Notes: generated by a model not told the origin, from the sequence alone. A stretch of 64,000 nt of DNA from Mycobacterium sp. AZCC_0083 (GCF_014202335.1 NZ_JACHGP010000023.1:58395-122394), one strand, 5' to 3'. Counted from the first letter of the stretch, positions 25,053-35,174 are shown. Made by a program: numbers and translations.

Positions 25053-26099
25053 GTGAAGGACCGGGTGCTGGACGAGCTGGGCTACTACCTGTTGGCCGGC
25101 GCGGGCGGCGAGGGCCCCGCCGGTTTGATGGACGAGGCGCGACGCGGTGAGGAGCTCGGCTTCGGCACCGCGTTCATCTCAGAGCGATGGAACGTCAAGG
25201 AGGCGTCGTCATTGGTCGGTGCGGCCTGCGCGGTCACCAGCCGCATGCAGATCGCCACCGCCGCAACCAATCACAACACCCGCCATCCGCTGATCACCGG
25301 ATCGTGGGCCACCACCATGCACCGGCTGTCGAAGGGCCGATTCACCCTCGGGATCGGCCGCGGGATCGCCGCCGTGTACGGGGCATTCGGCGTGCCGCCG
25401 GTCACCACCGCGCAGATGGAGGACTTCGCCAAGGTCATGCGAAGGCTCTGGCACGGGGAGCTGATCTATGGCCATGACGGGCCGATCGGGAAGTATCAGT
25501 TGCTCTATCTGGACCCGGACTTCAACGAGGACATCCGCCTGGCGATCATGGCGTTCGGTCCCAAGACCCTCGCGCTCGGCGGGCGTGAGTTCGACGACGT
25601 CATCCTGCACACCTACTTCACGCGGGAGACGCTGCAGCGCGCCGTCAAGACCGTCAAGGACGCCGCCGAGCAAGCGGGCCGCAACCCAGACGACGTGAAG
25701 GTCTGGTCATGTTTCGCCACGATCGGCGATCACCTGCCCGAGGCGTTGCGGCTGAAGAAGACGGTCGCCCGCCTTACCACCTACCTGCAGGGCTACGGCG
25801 ACCTCATGGTCAACACCAACGGGTGGGATCCCGCTGTGCTGCAACGCTTCCGGGAGGACCCGGTGGTGACGTCCATCCCCGGCGGCATCGACCACAAGGC
25901 TACCGCCGCGCAGATCGAGCACATCGCCACCCTGATCCCCGACGAGTGGCTCGAACCGTCGGCGACGGGCTCTGCCCAACAGTGCGTCGACCGCGTCCGC
26001 AAGGAATTCGACTACGGCGCCGATGCGGTGATCATGCACGGAGCCACGCCGGACGAACTCGCGCCGATCGTCGAGGTCTACCGCAGCACCGCCGGTTAG
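25053..26099 (+). CDS. LLM-class F420-dependent oxidoreductase
   Basis: A 348-residue TIM-barrel protein of the luciferase-like monooxygenase class. It resembles the mycobacterial subgroup annotated as F420-dependent (TIGR03857-like): ELGFGTAFISERWN, ATAATNHNTRHPLITGSWAT, LSKGRFTLGIGRG and a C-terminal SAQQCVDRVRKEFDYGADAV. Hydride transfer with coenzyme F420 is inferred from family membership. Start GTG at 25053. Its stop overlaps the convergent acetolactate-synthase-like gene by 4 bp. Confidence 0.88.
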   Translation: MKDRVLDELGYYLLAGAGGEGPAGLMDEARRGEELGFGTAFISERWNVKEASSLVGAACAVTSRMQIATAATNHNTRHPLITGSWATTMHRLSKGRFTLGIGRGIAAVYGAFGVPPVTTAQMEDFAKVMRRLWHGELIYGHDGPIGKYQLLYLDPDFNEDIRLAIMAFGPKTLALGGREFDDVILHTYFTRETLQRAVKTVKDAAEQAGRNPDDVKVWSCFATIGDHLPEALRLKKTVARLTTYLQGYGDLMVNTNGWDPAVLQRFREDPVVTSIPGGIDHKATAAQIEHIATLIPDEWLEPSATGSAQQCVDRVRKEFDYGADAVIMHGATPDELAPIVEVYRSTAG

Positions 26100-27745
26100 A
26101 GCGTGTCGTCGAGCTGCCCGAGCCGTTCGGTCAGGCGCAGGTTCTCCGAGTAGTCGACGGGGCACGCGATGATCGACACACCGTCGTCGGCGAGGGCCGT
26201 GCGCAGGGTTGGCAGGAGTTCGTCGGCGGCGGAGATTCGGTATCCCTTGGCGCCGAAGCTCTCTGCGTACTTGACCACGTCGGGATTGGTGAAGCCGACG
26301 TAGTAGTGATCACCGAGTTCGAGATCCATCTTCCATTCGATCAGGCCGTACCCGCCGTCCTCCCAGATCAGCACCACCAGGGGAATCCGCTCGCGGACCG
26401 CGGTCTCGATCTCCTGGCTGTTCATCAGGAAGGCGCCGTCGCCCATCACCGCGAGCACCTTCGAGTCGGGTTGCGCCAGCTGCACCCCCAACGCCCCAGG
26501 AAGGGAGAAGGCCATGGTGGACAAGCCATTCGAGATCAGGCAGGTATTGCGCTCGTAGGTCGGGTACAGGCGGGCCATCCACATCTTCGCCGCACCCGTG
26601 TCGACAAGCACGACGTCACTGCGGTCCAGTGCCGCCCTGGTGTCGGCGACGATCCGCTGCGGCGCGAGGGGGAAGCTCGAGTCCCGTTGTCCACGAGCGA
26701 ATTCCTCCGCGAGCAGACCCGCGCCGGGGGCGGCGACTTCGATGTCGAATTGGTGTCCCGCCATCGATTCGCGCACGGCGTCGAGGGACTCGCTGATGTC
26801 GCCGATGATGCCGACGTCGACCGGGTAGTGCACGTCCACTTCGGCGGGGAAGCGGTGGATGTGGATGATCCGCTTGTCGGAGTCGGGGTTGATGCGGACC
26901 GGGTCGAACTCCTGAAGTTCGTAGCCGACCGCGATGATCAGGTCGGCGTCGTCGAAACCGAAGTTGACGTAGTCGTGGCGCATGAAGCCGATCGTTCCCA
27001 TGCTGTTGGGATGGTCGTCGGGCATGACCCCCTTGCCGTGGAACGTGTTGGCGACCCGCACACCGAGCTCCTCGGACAGGCGTACCAGCGCCGCGGTCGC
27101 GTCGGCGCGGGCCGCGCCATGGCCTGCCAGGATGACCGGCCGCTTCGCCGAACGTAGGAGATCGACGGCACGGACGACCTGGCGGGGCGACGGCGCCTCG
27201 GGCTGAACCACGTTGCGGGGCAGGGGTTTGAGGTCGTAGTCGGCCTCGTCGGCGTCGATGTGCTCTGGCACGGCCAGATACACCGCAGCCGGGCGTTCGG
27301 TCTCCGCGAGCTTGAACGCCTTGCGGAACATCTCGGGGATCGCCGCCGTCGTGGGGACGCCATCGGACCAGCGGGTGATCGGAGCGAACATCGACACCAG
27401 GTCGACGTACTGGTGGGACTCCTTGTACTCGCGGTCCTGTCCGACCTGGGCCGAGATCGCCACCAGTGGGGTGCTGTTGGTGGTCGCGTCGGCGACACCG
27501 AGCTGCATGTTGATGGCACCGGGTCCGAGCGTCGCCGACACCACGGCGGCACGGCCGGTCACCCGGCCGTACATCTCGGCCATGAACGCCGCGGCCTGCT
27601 CGTGGCGGGTCAGTACGTACCTGATCTGCGACGATGCCGCCAGCGCCTGGACGAAGTGGATGTTCTCCTCGCCGGGTATGCCGAAGACCAGGGAAACACC
27701 CTCTGCCTCAAGGCAGTTGACCATCAGTTGTGCCGCCGTGCTCAT
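26096..27745 (-). CDS. Acetolactate synthase-like ThDP enzyme
   Basis: A 549-residue thiamine-diphosphate enzyme with the three usual domains: PYR domain (GIPGEENIHF, catalytic Glu49 in RHEQ, ATLGPGAINM), central domain, and PP domain with the GDG motif VMGDGAFLMNSQE. No regulatory-subunit gene is adjacent, and the length and motifs resemble catabolic acetolactate synthases (AlsS-like) more than IlvB, but a related decarboxylase is possible. It forms a minus-strand series with the lipocalin-like, carboxyltransferase, YbdD and CstA genes. Confidence 0.87.
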   Translation of the reverse strand: MSTAAQLMVNCLEAEGVSLVFGIPGEENIHFVQALAASSQIRYVLTRHEQAAAFMAEMYGRVTGRAAVVSATLGPGAINMQLGVADATTNSTPLVAISAQVGQDREYKESHQYVDLVSMFAPITRWSDGVPTTAAIPEMFRKAFKLAETERPAAVYLAVPEHIDADEADYDLKPLPRNVVQPEAPSPRQVVRAVDLLRSAKRPVILAGHGAARADATAALVRLSEELGVRVANTFHGKGVMPDDHPNSMGTIGFMRHDYVNFGFDDADLIIAVGYELQEFDPVRINPDSDKRIIHIHRFPAEVDVHYPVDVGIIGDISESLDAVRESMAGHQFDIEVAAPGAGLLAEEFARGQRDSSFPLAPQRIVADTRAALDRSDVVLVDTGAAKMWMARLYPTYERNTCLISNGLSTMAFSLPGALGVQLAQPDSKVLAVMGDGAFLMNSQEIETAVRERIPLVVLIWEDGGYGLIEWKMDLELGDHYYVGFTNPDVVKYAESFGAKGYRISAADELLPTLRTALADDGVSIIACPVDYSENLRLTERLGQLDDTL

Positions 27746-27831
27746 CGTCGTCGTCCTCCGGCTCAGGCGTCCGGGGGCTCCGGGGTGTCGCCATCGTGGA
27801 ACACCAGGCTATCGAACCGTCGGGTGACGGC

Positions 27832-28242
27832 CTACGGCGCCGGCAACGCCTCGGCGCTACCCGCGCGCCGCCACACCAGGGTGCTGTGCCTGGTCACGCC
27901 CGCGTTGTCGGTCATCGTCGCTGACAGCGTCAAGAGGTCTCCGTCCACTCTCGCCTGCCGGAACTGGGGACGGGCCAACAGTTCCGGCACCATCGACATG
28001 GTGACGTCGTGGTACAGGGTCGACGTCGCTTCGTTCACCTCGAAGCGGCCGCCGTAAGCGATGTAGCGGCCCATGTCCGAGTCGGCCAGCTGTGCCGACA
28101 TGTGGCCGTCGTCGGTGTAGAGGATCAGCCCGCGGGGTGCGGTGCCAAGCGGATGGCGGACGCGGCCGGTGGCTGCGTTGCGGGCCGTGAACGACACCAA
28201 CTGCCAGGCGCCAAGGATGCGGTCGCGCAGTGTCTGGCTCAC
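27832..28242 (-). CDS. Lipocalin-like domain protein
   Basis: A 136-residue protein with the compact beta-barrel pattern of the Lipocalin_5-type family: ILGAWQLVSFTARNAATG, GLILYTDDGHMSAQL, YGGRFEVNEATSTLYHDVTM, VDGDLLTLSATM. No signal peptide. The GTG at 28242 overlaps the stop of the carboxyltransferase gene (GTGA), so it is translated with it. It may bind a small hydrophobic or acyl ligand, but this is not shown. Confidence 0.8.
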   Translation of the reverse strand: MSQTLRDRILGAWQLVSFTARNAATGRVRHPLGTAPRGLILYTDDGHMSAQLADSDMGRYIAYGGRFEVNEATSTLYHDVTMSMVPELLARPQFRQARVDGDLLTLSATMTDNAGVTRHSTLVWRRAGSAEALPAP

Positions 28243-29735
28243 GGCATGATGACCGTGCGGGTGATGGGTTCCGCGGCGACCTGTCTGCCGAACAGCCCTC
28301 GCTGTAGGGCTGCCAGCAACGCGTCGCGGGTCTCGCGCGGATCGATCAGCTCGTCGAACCCGAAGCGCTCGGCCGACCGGTACGACGCCTCGAGCTCGGC
28401 GTCGCGCAGATTGGCGCTGAGATCCTCTGCGGCATTCGATGCACGGCTCAACGCCGCTGCGCTCATGGCGCCCATCGTCGCGCCTGGGTAGGCGAACGTC
28501 GCCACTTGATCGTCGAAGCCGAGCATGGACATCACCATCGATCCGAAGCCGTAGGCCTTGCGCAGGGTGAGGTGCAGTTTCAACGTGGTGGCGGCAGTCT
28601 GGGCGGCGAACATCCTTGCACCAGCGCGCAATACACCGCTGCGCTCGGAGCGGCTGCCCGGCAGCATGCCCGGGTTGTCGGCAAGGAACACGATCGGCAG
28701 GTGAAACGAGTCGGCGACCATGATGAAGTGCGCGGCCTTGTCGGCGGCGTCGGCGTCGATCGAGCCGGCCGACACGTTCGGCTGGTTTGCCACCACCGCG
28801 ATGGGGTGTCCGCCGAGGTGAGCCAGCGCGCAGATGATCGCCCGGCCGAACCGCGGTTGCACCTCGAACCAGTCGGGCCGGTCGAGCATCACGTCGAGCA
28901 CGGCCCGCATGTCGTAGATCCGCCGGTTGTCCCGGAAGACGATGTCGAGCAACTCCGGGGTGGGCCGCGGCGCCGCGGTCTCGTCGGCGGGCAGCTGCGT
29001 GGGGTATGACCACGCACTCGGCGGGAAGTAGGAGAGGTACCGGCGGACGTCGTCGATCACCGCCTCGTCGTCCTCGGCGACGTTGTGGATCACCCCGCTG
29101 GCGAGGGCGACGGCGGGGCCGCCGAGGTCCTCCTTCGAGACGTCCTCACCCGTCGACTCCTTCACCACGGGCGGGCCTGCGGCGAAGATCGCGCCGTGGC
29201 TGCTCATGATCCTGAAGTCCGACACGGGAGCGACCAGAGCGCCGTGGCCCGCCGACGGGCCGAGGACGGCGGCGACCGTTGGCACCCGGCCCGAGCACTT
29301 GGCCTGAGCGATCAGGTCGGTGGGGGAGCGCCCGTAGTGTTCCCCCGTGGGCCGAAAGCCTGCGCCCTCCAGCAGCATCACCAGCGGAATTCGGTCCCGC
29401 ACAGCCAGTTCGGCGATGCGGTAGCGTTTGGCGTTGCCACCGGGCCCGATCGTGCCGGCCAGTGTGGTGAAGTCCTCGGCGCCCACCATGACGGGTGTTC
29501 CGTTGAGCAGTCCGGAGCCGACGACGATGCCGTCGGCGGCGACCTCGCCGCCGACCAGGGTGCCGATCTCGTGGAACGATCCCTCGTCCAGCAGCCGGTC
29601 GATCCGCGCCCGCACGTCGAGCTTGCCCGTGTCGCGATGCTTGCTGACGCGCTCCGCGCCACCCATCGCCAACGCACGTCGACGCCGTCGCTCGAGATCG
29701 TCGAGCGTGCCTTGCCAATCTTGGGCGTCGGTCAT
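28239..29735 (-). CDS. Acyl-CoA carboxylase beta subunit-like carboxyltransferase
   Basis: A 498-residue carboxyltransferase of the AccD/PCCB/MCCB crotonase-fold family. Two domains are visible: GTLVGGEVAADGIVVGSG and LLEGAGFRPTGEHYG with the oxyanion GPSAGHGAL in the N-half; NQPNVSAGSIDADAADKAAH, FLADNPGMLPGS and RKAYGFGSMVMSML in the C-half. It transfers a carboxyl group between biotin and an acyl-CoA. No biotin carboxylase or BCCP gene lies nearby, so the alpha partner must be encoded elsewhere. Downstream of ybdD by 13 bp. Confidence 0.88.
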   Translation of the reverse strand: MTDAQDWQGTLDDLERRRRRALAMGGAERVSKHRDTGKLDVRARIDRLLDEGSFHEIGTLVGGEVAADGIVVGSGLLNGTPVMVGAEDFTTLAGTIGPGGNAKRYRIAELAVRDRIPLVMLLEGAGFRPTGEHYGRSPTDLIAQAKCSGRVPTVAAVLGPSAGHGALVAPVSDFRIMSSHGAIFAAGPPVVKESTGEDVSKEDLGGPAVALASGVIHNVAEDDEAVIDDVRRYLSYFPPSAWSYPTQLPADETAAPRPTPELLDIVFRDNRRIYDMRAVLDVMLDRPDWFEVQPRFGRAIICALAHLGGHPIAVVANQPNVSAGSIDADAADKAAHFIMVADSFHLPIVFLADNPGMLPGSRSERSGVLRAGARMFAAQTAATTLKLHLTLRKAYGFGSMVMSMLGFDDQVATFAYPGATMGAMSAAALSRASNAAEDLSANLRDAELEASYRSAERFGFDELIDPRETRDALLAALQRGLFGRQVAAEPITRTVIMP

Positions 29736-29748
29736 GCGATCGAGTGGC

Positions 29749-29940
29749 TCAGCAGCACCGGCTCTGCGGGTTCTCCTCGGTGGCCGCGTGACGCATCCGC
29801 CAGTAATCCCGCTCCGACATCCCGGCCTCGCCGGGGTGGGTGCGGTTGCGAAGGTCGACGTAGCGCCGATAGTGGTTGTCGCCCATCAATGTGCCCCAGT
29901 ACCAACTGATCTTGTGTGCAACGCTGGTAACGCTTCCCAT
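29749..29940 (-). CDS. YbdD/YjiX family small protein
   Basis: A 63-residue protein matching the YbdD/YjiX family that accompanies CstA/BtsT transporters in many bacteria: YWGTLMGDNHYRRYVDLRNR then HPGEAGMSERDYWRMRH, ending in RCC. Its start lies inside the cstA 3' end (55 bp overlap in another frame), so translation is coupled. Its role is not firmly known; association with the CstA peptide/pyruvate transporter is established by gene neighbourhood. Confidence 0.88.
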   Translation of the reverse strand: MGSVTSVAHKISWYWGTLMGDNHYRRYVDLRNRTHPGEAGMSERDYWRMRHAATEENPQSRCC

Positions 29941-32183
29941 TGCTTGGTCACCTCCTTCTCAGCGGCAGTCGGGATCAAGCCCGACGGTGCGAAGATTCGG
30001 GACGGCGTCGGGTCGTCCTCGCTGAGTGGCCGTCCTGCGCCCCGGATCGCCTTCAACGCCATGACGACCCCGGCCACGACCACGATGCACACCAGGACGG
30101 AGAACACGATCGACAAGGTGCCCTGGATGAACGTGTTGCGGATGACGGCATCGATCTGGCCGATGTTCTTGGCTGCTCCGAACGTCGTCTTGCCTGCGTC
30201 CTTGGCGTCGACGTACTGGGCGTGCTGCGACCAGTAGCCCACCTTCGGGTCTGCGGAGAAGATCTTCTGCCACGACGCCGTCATCGTCACCGTCAGATCC
30301 CACAAGAGTGGAATACCGGGAATCCAGGCCCATTTCAGCAGACCGCGTTTGATCACCACCACGGTGACGACCGTCAGCGCGATCGCGGCGAGCAGCTGGT
30401 TGGCGATGCCGAACAGCGGGAACAGCGTGTTGATGCCGCCGAGTGGATCGGTGACGCCCATCAGAAGGATGCTGCCCCACGCGGCGACCACGATGATGCT
30501 GCACGCCCACGCGCCGACCCGCCAGCTCGGATTGCGCAACTTCTTCAGCGGCCCACCGAGATTGGCAAGGCCGTCCGAGAGCATGAAGCGCGCCACGCGG
30601 GTGCCCGCGTCGACGGTGGTGAGGATGAACAGCGCCTCGAACATGATCGCGAAGTGGTACCAGAACGCCTTGAGTCCCGTGCCGCCGAACACCGTGTGCA
30701 ACACCTCGGACATGCCGAACGCCAGCGTCGGTGCGCCGCCGGTGCGCGACACGATCGTCTTCTCGCCCACGCTCGTTGCGGCTTCGGTGATCTCGGCGCC
30801 GGTGACCGGAGCGCCCGACAGGCCGAGGCCGTTGACGTAGTCGGCCGCCGTCTGCGCGGTGGTACCCGTCTGGGCGGCGGGCGCATTCATCGCGAAGTAC
30901 AGGTGCTGGTTGAGGATGGCCGCGGTGATGAGCGCCATGATCGCGACGAACGACTCGGTGAGCATGCCGCCGTAGCCGATCAGCCGCATCTGGCTTTCCT
31001 TCTCGAGCAGCTTGGGCGTGGTGCCCGAGGAGATCAGCGAGTGGAAACCGGACAGCGCGCCGCAGGCGATGGTGATGAACAGGAACGGGAACAGCGAGCC
31101 CGCGAACACTGGTCCCGTTCCACTGGACGCGAACGACGAGACGGCGGGCGCCTCCATGATGGGCTGCGCCACCAGGATGCCGATGGCCAGCAAGATGATG
31201 GTGCCGACCTTCATGAACGTCGACAGGTAGTCCCGGGGCGCCAACAGGAGCCACACCGGAAGCACCGACGCGGCCAAACCGTAGACGATGATGCACCACG
31301 ACAGGGCGACCTTCGACAGCGTGAACCAGTCGGCGCCCCATGCCGATTCGGCGACCCAGCCGCCGGAGATCACTGCCAGTAACAGCAGCACGACGCCGAT
31401 CAGGGACACCTCGGACACCCGTCCGGGCCGCAGGTATCTCAGGTAGAACCCCATGAAGACGGCGATCGGAATGGTCATCGCGATCGAGAAGACGCCCCAC
31501 GGGCTCTCGGCGAGCGCGTTGACGACGACCAACGCCAGGACGGCCAGCAGGATGACCATGATGACCAGCACGCCGACGATCGCGGCGACACCGCCCGTCG
31601 TGCCCAGCTCGTCGCGCGCCATCTGCCCGAGCGAGCGGCCACGACGGCGCACCGAGATCGACAGCACCAGGTAGTCCTGCACGCAGCCGGCGAACACCGC
31701 GCCGACGATGATCCAGATGGTGCCGGGCAGGTAGCCCATCTGCATGGCCAGTACCGGCCCAACCAGCGGGCCCGCACCGGCGATGGCGGCGAAGTGATGG
31801 CCGAACAACACCCGCCGGTCGGTCGGCATGTAGTCGGTGGCGTTCTCGAACACCTCGGCGGGCGTGGCGTCCTCGTCGCGCGGCTTGACGATCTTCATCT
31901 CGATCAGCCGCGCGTAGAACCGGTATCCGATGAGGTAGGTGCAGACGGCCGCGATGACGAACCAGACCGCGTTCACCGTCTCCCCACGGAAGAACGCGAT
32001 CATCGCCCAGGCGATCGCACCCAGCAGGGCGATGACGCCGAACACGATCTTGTGCTTGGTGGTGATCGGGGACCGGTCGATGATCGCCACCGGCGGCAGG
32101 TCGGGGTCCGTCCGGACGTAGGTGATGTCGCCGACGGTCTCCTCCGAGCGCTCCGCAGCGGTAGGACCAGAAGATGAAGCCAT
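29886..32183 (-). CDS. cstA: Carbon starvation protein CstA (transporter)
   Basis: A 765-residue polytopic membrane protein of the CstA family, with roughly 16-18 hydrophobic helices after a 45-residue polar N-terminus. Signatures are TDRRVLFGHHFAAIAGAGPL, GYLPGTIWIIVGAVFAGCVQ, HSLISSGTTPK and DAGTRVARFML. In other bacteria CstA/BtsT import peptides or pyruvate during starvation. It overlaps ybdD. In M. tuberculosis cstA lies next to ligB, whereas here about 14.5 kb of island separates them. Confidence 0.93.
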   Translation of the reverse strand: MASSSGPTAAERSEETVGDITYVRTDPDLPPVAIIDRSPITTKHKIVFGVIALLGAIAWAMIAFFRGETVNAVWFVIAAVCTYLIGYRFYARLIEMKIVKPRDEDATPAEVFENATDYMPTDRRVLFGHHFAAIAGAGPLVGPVLAMQMGYLPGTIWIIVGAVFAGCVQDYLVLSISVRRRGRSLGQMARDELGTTGGVAAIVGVLVIMVILLAVLALVVVNALAESPWGVFSIAMTIPIAVFMGFYLRYLRPGRVSEVSLIGVVLLLLAVISGGWVAESAWGADWFTLSKVALSWCIIVYGLAASVLPVWLLLAPRDYLSTFMKVGTIILLAIGILVAQPIMEAPAVSSFASSGTGPVFAGSLFPFLFITIACGALSGFHSLISSGTTPKLLEKESQMRLIGYGGMLTESFVAIMALITAAILNQHLYFAMNAPAAQTGTTAQTAADYVNGLGLSGAPVTGAEITEAATSVGEKTIVSRTGGAPTLAFGMSEVLHTVFGGTGLKAFWYHFAIMFEALFILTTVDAGTRVARFMLSDGLANLGGPLKKLRNPSWRVGAWACSIIVVAAWGSILLMGVTDPLGGINTLFPLFGIANQLLAAIALTVVTVVVIKRGLLKWAWIPGIPLLWDLTVTMTASWQKIFSADPKVGYWSQHAQYVDAKDAGKTTFGAAKNIGQIDAVIRNTFIQGTLSIVFSVLVCIVVVAGVVMALKAIRGAGRPLSEDDPTPSRIFAPSGLIPTAAEKEVTKQWEALPALHTRSVGTGAH

Positions 32184-32414
32184 GCTCCGATCCTTTCATC
32201 GCGTGCCGCGGCGGTTGGCGAAACGGGGGCTTTGGGTGCGCACGCTGACCACGACGTTGTCCCCCCCGCAGCCCGGCAAACGGTTAATGTTCTGCGCAAG
32301 CAGATCACTAGCGCGAGCGGAAGCACATGTCGCTGCGAAATTCATCCCGATACGCAGGCGCGGCACCGTGCTTCGCGTCTTGCCGTAGCCACGTCGACCA
32401 AGCCTCTGATCTCG

Positions 32415-35174
32415 ATGGCCTCTGATCCCGTGAGCGGGCACGCCGAGGCTCGGGCGGTTGCCGACTTCCTGGCCTCCGCGTCCCGGCGGCCGTCGGCGCT
32501 GGTGGTGGAGGGTGAGCCGGGCATCGGCAAGACCACCCTGTGGTCGGCCATCGTGGAGCAGGCCCGTGAGCGTGGGTTCCGCGTCTTGTCGGCCCGGCCG
32601 GCGGCAGCGGAGTCGGTGATGGCATACGCCTCGTTGGCCGACCTGTTGGGCGACGTCGACGAGGCCGCCATTGCGCGCCTGCCATACCCGCAGCAGCACG
32701 CGATCGATCGGGTCCTGCTGAGGGCCGAAGGAACGGAGCCCACGGATCAGCGCGCGGTGGCGGCGGGCCTCCTCTCGGTGGTCGAGGGCCTCGCCGACGA
32801 GACGCCGATGCTGCTGGCGGTCGACGACCTGCAGTGGCTCGATCCGTCAAGCGCACGCGCCCTCGCGTTCGTGGCACGGCGGCTCTCGGCGCCGGTGGGT
32901 GTACTCGGCGCGGTCCGCACCGATCCGGATGACGGCAGTCCTGCGTCCTGGCTGCAGTTGCCGACTGCTGACTGGGTCGAGCGGATTCGGTTGCGTCCGT
33001 TGGCCGTTGGCGGTTTGCATGCCGTGGTGTCCGAGCGGCTTGGACGGTCCTTTCCGCGGCCGACGATGGTGCGCATCCAGGAGGTCTCGGGAGGCAATCC
33101 GTTCTATGCCCTCGAGCTGGCGCGGGCGATCGCCGATGGCGCAACGGATGCCGACGGGTCGTTGCCGGGCACGCTCGCCGAGTTGGTGCGGGCCAGGGTC
33201 GGCGTCCTCGACGAGGACGTTCACGAGGTGTTGCTTGCGGTGGCGTGTGCAGGCGCGCCGACGGTGGAGCTGCTGGCGCGCGTCGCGAGCACCGACGCGG
33301 CAAGGGTTGACGAACTCCTTGGGGATGCTGAGCGCAAGGGCATCGTCGGGATCGACGGCAACCGGGTGCGTTTCACCCATCCGTTGTTGGCCAAGGGTGT
33401 CTACACCGACGCCGCTCCGGCGCCGAGGCGGGCCATGCATCGGCGCTGGGCCGAGGTCGTCACCGAACCCGAGCAGGCGGCCCGGCACCTGGCCCTGGCG
33501 GCGACCAGCGGTGACCCCGTCACGTGGGCGTCTCTCGACGAGGCCGCCGAGATGGCGCGCCTGCGCGGCGCGCCCGCGGCGGCGGCCGAGCTGGTTGACC
33601 TGGCTGTGAGGCTCGGCGGTGATACGCCGCAGCGCCGGATCCGCTCGGCGAGCCATCATTTCGAGGCTGGAGATCCTGGGCGGGCCCGGACGATGCTCGA
33701 GAAGACCATCGAGGGCCTGACATCCGGGGCACTGCTCGCGGCAGCGCTGTATCTGCTGGCCATGGTGCGCTTGACAGACGACAGCTTTCTCGAGGCGGCC
33801 GGCTTGCTGGAGCGCGGACTGAGTGAGGCCGGTGAGGACTTGGCGATGCGGGTGCAGATGCTGCTCTCGTTGTGCTTCGCGCGGGGCAACGTCGGCGAGC
33901 TCGACGCCGCCGCCGAGAGCGCCGACGACGCGGTGGCCGACGCCAAGCGGCTTGGCCACCCACATCTGCTAAGCCAGGCGCTGGGCATGCAAGTCGTGGC
34001 TCACGTCGTGCGCGGCGACGGGCTTGATGAGCAGGCGTTGCGGCAGGCACTCGAGCTCGAGGACCCGAAGGCGCCCGTTCCTCTGCCCTTCCGTGCGAGT
34101 CTCCAGAACGCCGCGCTGCTGGCGTGGACCGGGCAACTCGACCGGGCCCATCACGAGTTCCTCGGCGTCCGTCACCGCTGCCTCGAATATGGGGAGGAGA
34201 ACGAGCTGATGTTCCTCGCCTTCCACGGGGCGCTGATCGAAATCTGGCGAGGCGATTTCGCCGAAGCCACCGGGGTTGCCGAAGACGCCATGGAGCGCGC
34301 GAGGCTGCTCGGCGGTGACTTGCCACTGTTCATTGCTTTGACGATCAGGGCCGCGGTCGCCGCCTACGCCGGCCGGGTCGATGATGCTCGCTCCGATGCG
34401 ATTGCGGCGCTCGAAGCAGGTCAGCGCAGCCATTCGACCACGATGTTGGTATGGCCGGACACCGTATTCGGTTTCCTCGAGGTGTCCCTGGGCAACTACG
34501 CCGCAGCGGTGACCGCGCTCGAGGAACAGATGGCAAGGCTTGGTGCCGCTCCGGACGGAACGGAGGTCATCGCCGCGTCGTTCGTGCCCGACGCCGTCGA
34601 GGCCCTCATTCAGCTGGGTCGGCTCGCGGAGGCCGAGCCACTGATCGAGCGGCTCGAACGCAACGGAGCCAGGCTCGACCGCGCCTGGATGCTGGCGGTC
34701 GGGGCGCGCGGCCGCGCCATGCTGTTGGCCGCCCGCGGCGACCTCGAAGGGGCCAGCCAGGTTGCGGTGCTGGCGATGGCGGAACACGCGCGGTTGCCGA
34801 TGCCCTTCGAGCGCGCCCGCACCCAGCTGCTGCTCGGCCAGATTCAGCGTCGCCAACGCCGCAAGGAAGCTGCCGCCGAAACGCTGCGCGAAGCCCTAGC
34901 CGCATTCGAGGACATGGGTATCCCGCTGTGGGCCGATCGGGTCCGCGCCGAGCTGGCCCGCTGCGCCGTCGTCCCACGCCGGCCGACTGAGCTCAGCCCA
35001 GCCGAACAACGTGTCGCCGAGCTCGCCGCCTCCGGGATGACCAACCGTGACGTCGCCGCAGCGCTATTCATCAGTCCAAAAACGGTTGAGGTCAACCTTT
35101 CCCGCGTCTACCGCAAGCTCGGCATCCACTCGCGGGCCGAGCTCGGCCGTCACGTGGGCCAAACAGATCTGTAG
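32415..35174 (+). CDS. Large ATP-binding LuxR-family regulator (LAL type)
   Basis: A 919-residue regulator: AAA/NACHT-like ATPase with Walker A GEPGIGKTTLW at about 33-43 and Walker B-like MLLAVDDLQWLD, a long TPR-like helical middle, and a C-terminal LuxR helix-turn-helix (LSPAEQRVAELAASGMTNRD, VAAALFISPKTVEVNLSRVY). The ATG at 32415 fits the homology; the frame is open to 32232. It is the only complete copy of a gene whose 3' end is present in three broken copies in this island, each close to a PGRS or small gene. A role as regulator of these genes is a fair inference. Its stop codon overlaps a copy of the shared promoter-like box. Confidence 0.9.
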   Translation: MASDPVSGHAEARAVADFLASASRRPSALVVEGEPGIGKTTLWSAIVEQARERGFRVLSARPAAAESVMAYASLADLLGDVDEAAIARLPYPQQHAIDRVLLRAEGTEPTDQRAVAAGLLSVVEGLADETPMLLAVDDLQWLDPSSARALAFVARRLSAPVGVLGAVRTDPDDGSPASWLQLPTADWVERIRLRPLAVGGLHAVVSERLGRSFPRPTMVRIQEVSGGNPFYALELARAIADGATDADGSLPGTLAELVRARVGVLDEDVHEVLLAVACAGAPTVELLARVASTDAARVDELLGDAERKGIVGIDGNRVRFTHPLLAKGVYTDAAPAPRRAMHRRWAEVVTEPEQAARHLALAATSGDPVTWASLDEAAEMARLRGAPAAAAELVDLAVRLGGDTPQRRIRSASHHFEAGDPGRARTMLEKTIEGLTSGALLAAALYLLAMVRLTDDSFLEAAGLLERGLSEAGEDLAMRVQMLLSLCFARGNVGELDAAAESADDAVADAKRLGHPHLLSQALGMQVVAHVVRGDGLDEQALRQALELEDPKAPVPLPFRASLQNAALLAWTGQLDRAHHEFLGVRHRCLEYGEENELMFLAFHGALIEIWRGDFAEATGVAEDAMERARLLGGDLPLFIALTIRAAVAAYAGRVDDARSDAIAALEAGQRSHSTTMLVWPDTVFGFLEVSLGNYAAAVTALEEQMARLGAAPDGTEVIAASFVPDAVEALIQLGRLAEAEPLIERLERNGARLDRAWMLAVGARGRAMLLAARGDLEGASQVAVLAMAEHARLPMPFERARTQLLLGQIQRRQRRKEAAAETLREALAAFEDMGIPLWADRVRAELARCAVVPRRPTELSPAEQRVAELAASGMTNRDVAAALFISPKTVEVNLSRVYRKLGIHSRAELGRHVGQTDL

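Noticed and set aside
29959..32199. 746-codon Arg-rich frame overlapping cstA
   Set aside because: Same strand, wrong frame; composition is Arg/Gly/His-rich and membrane helices are seen only in the cstA frame.
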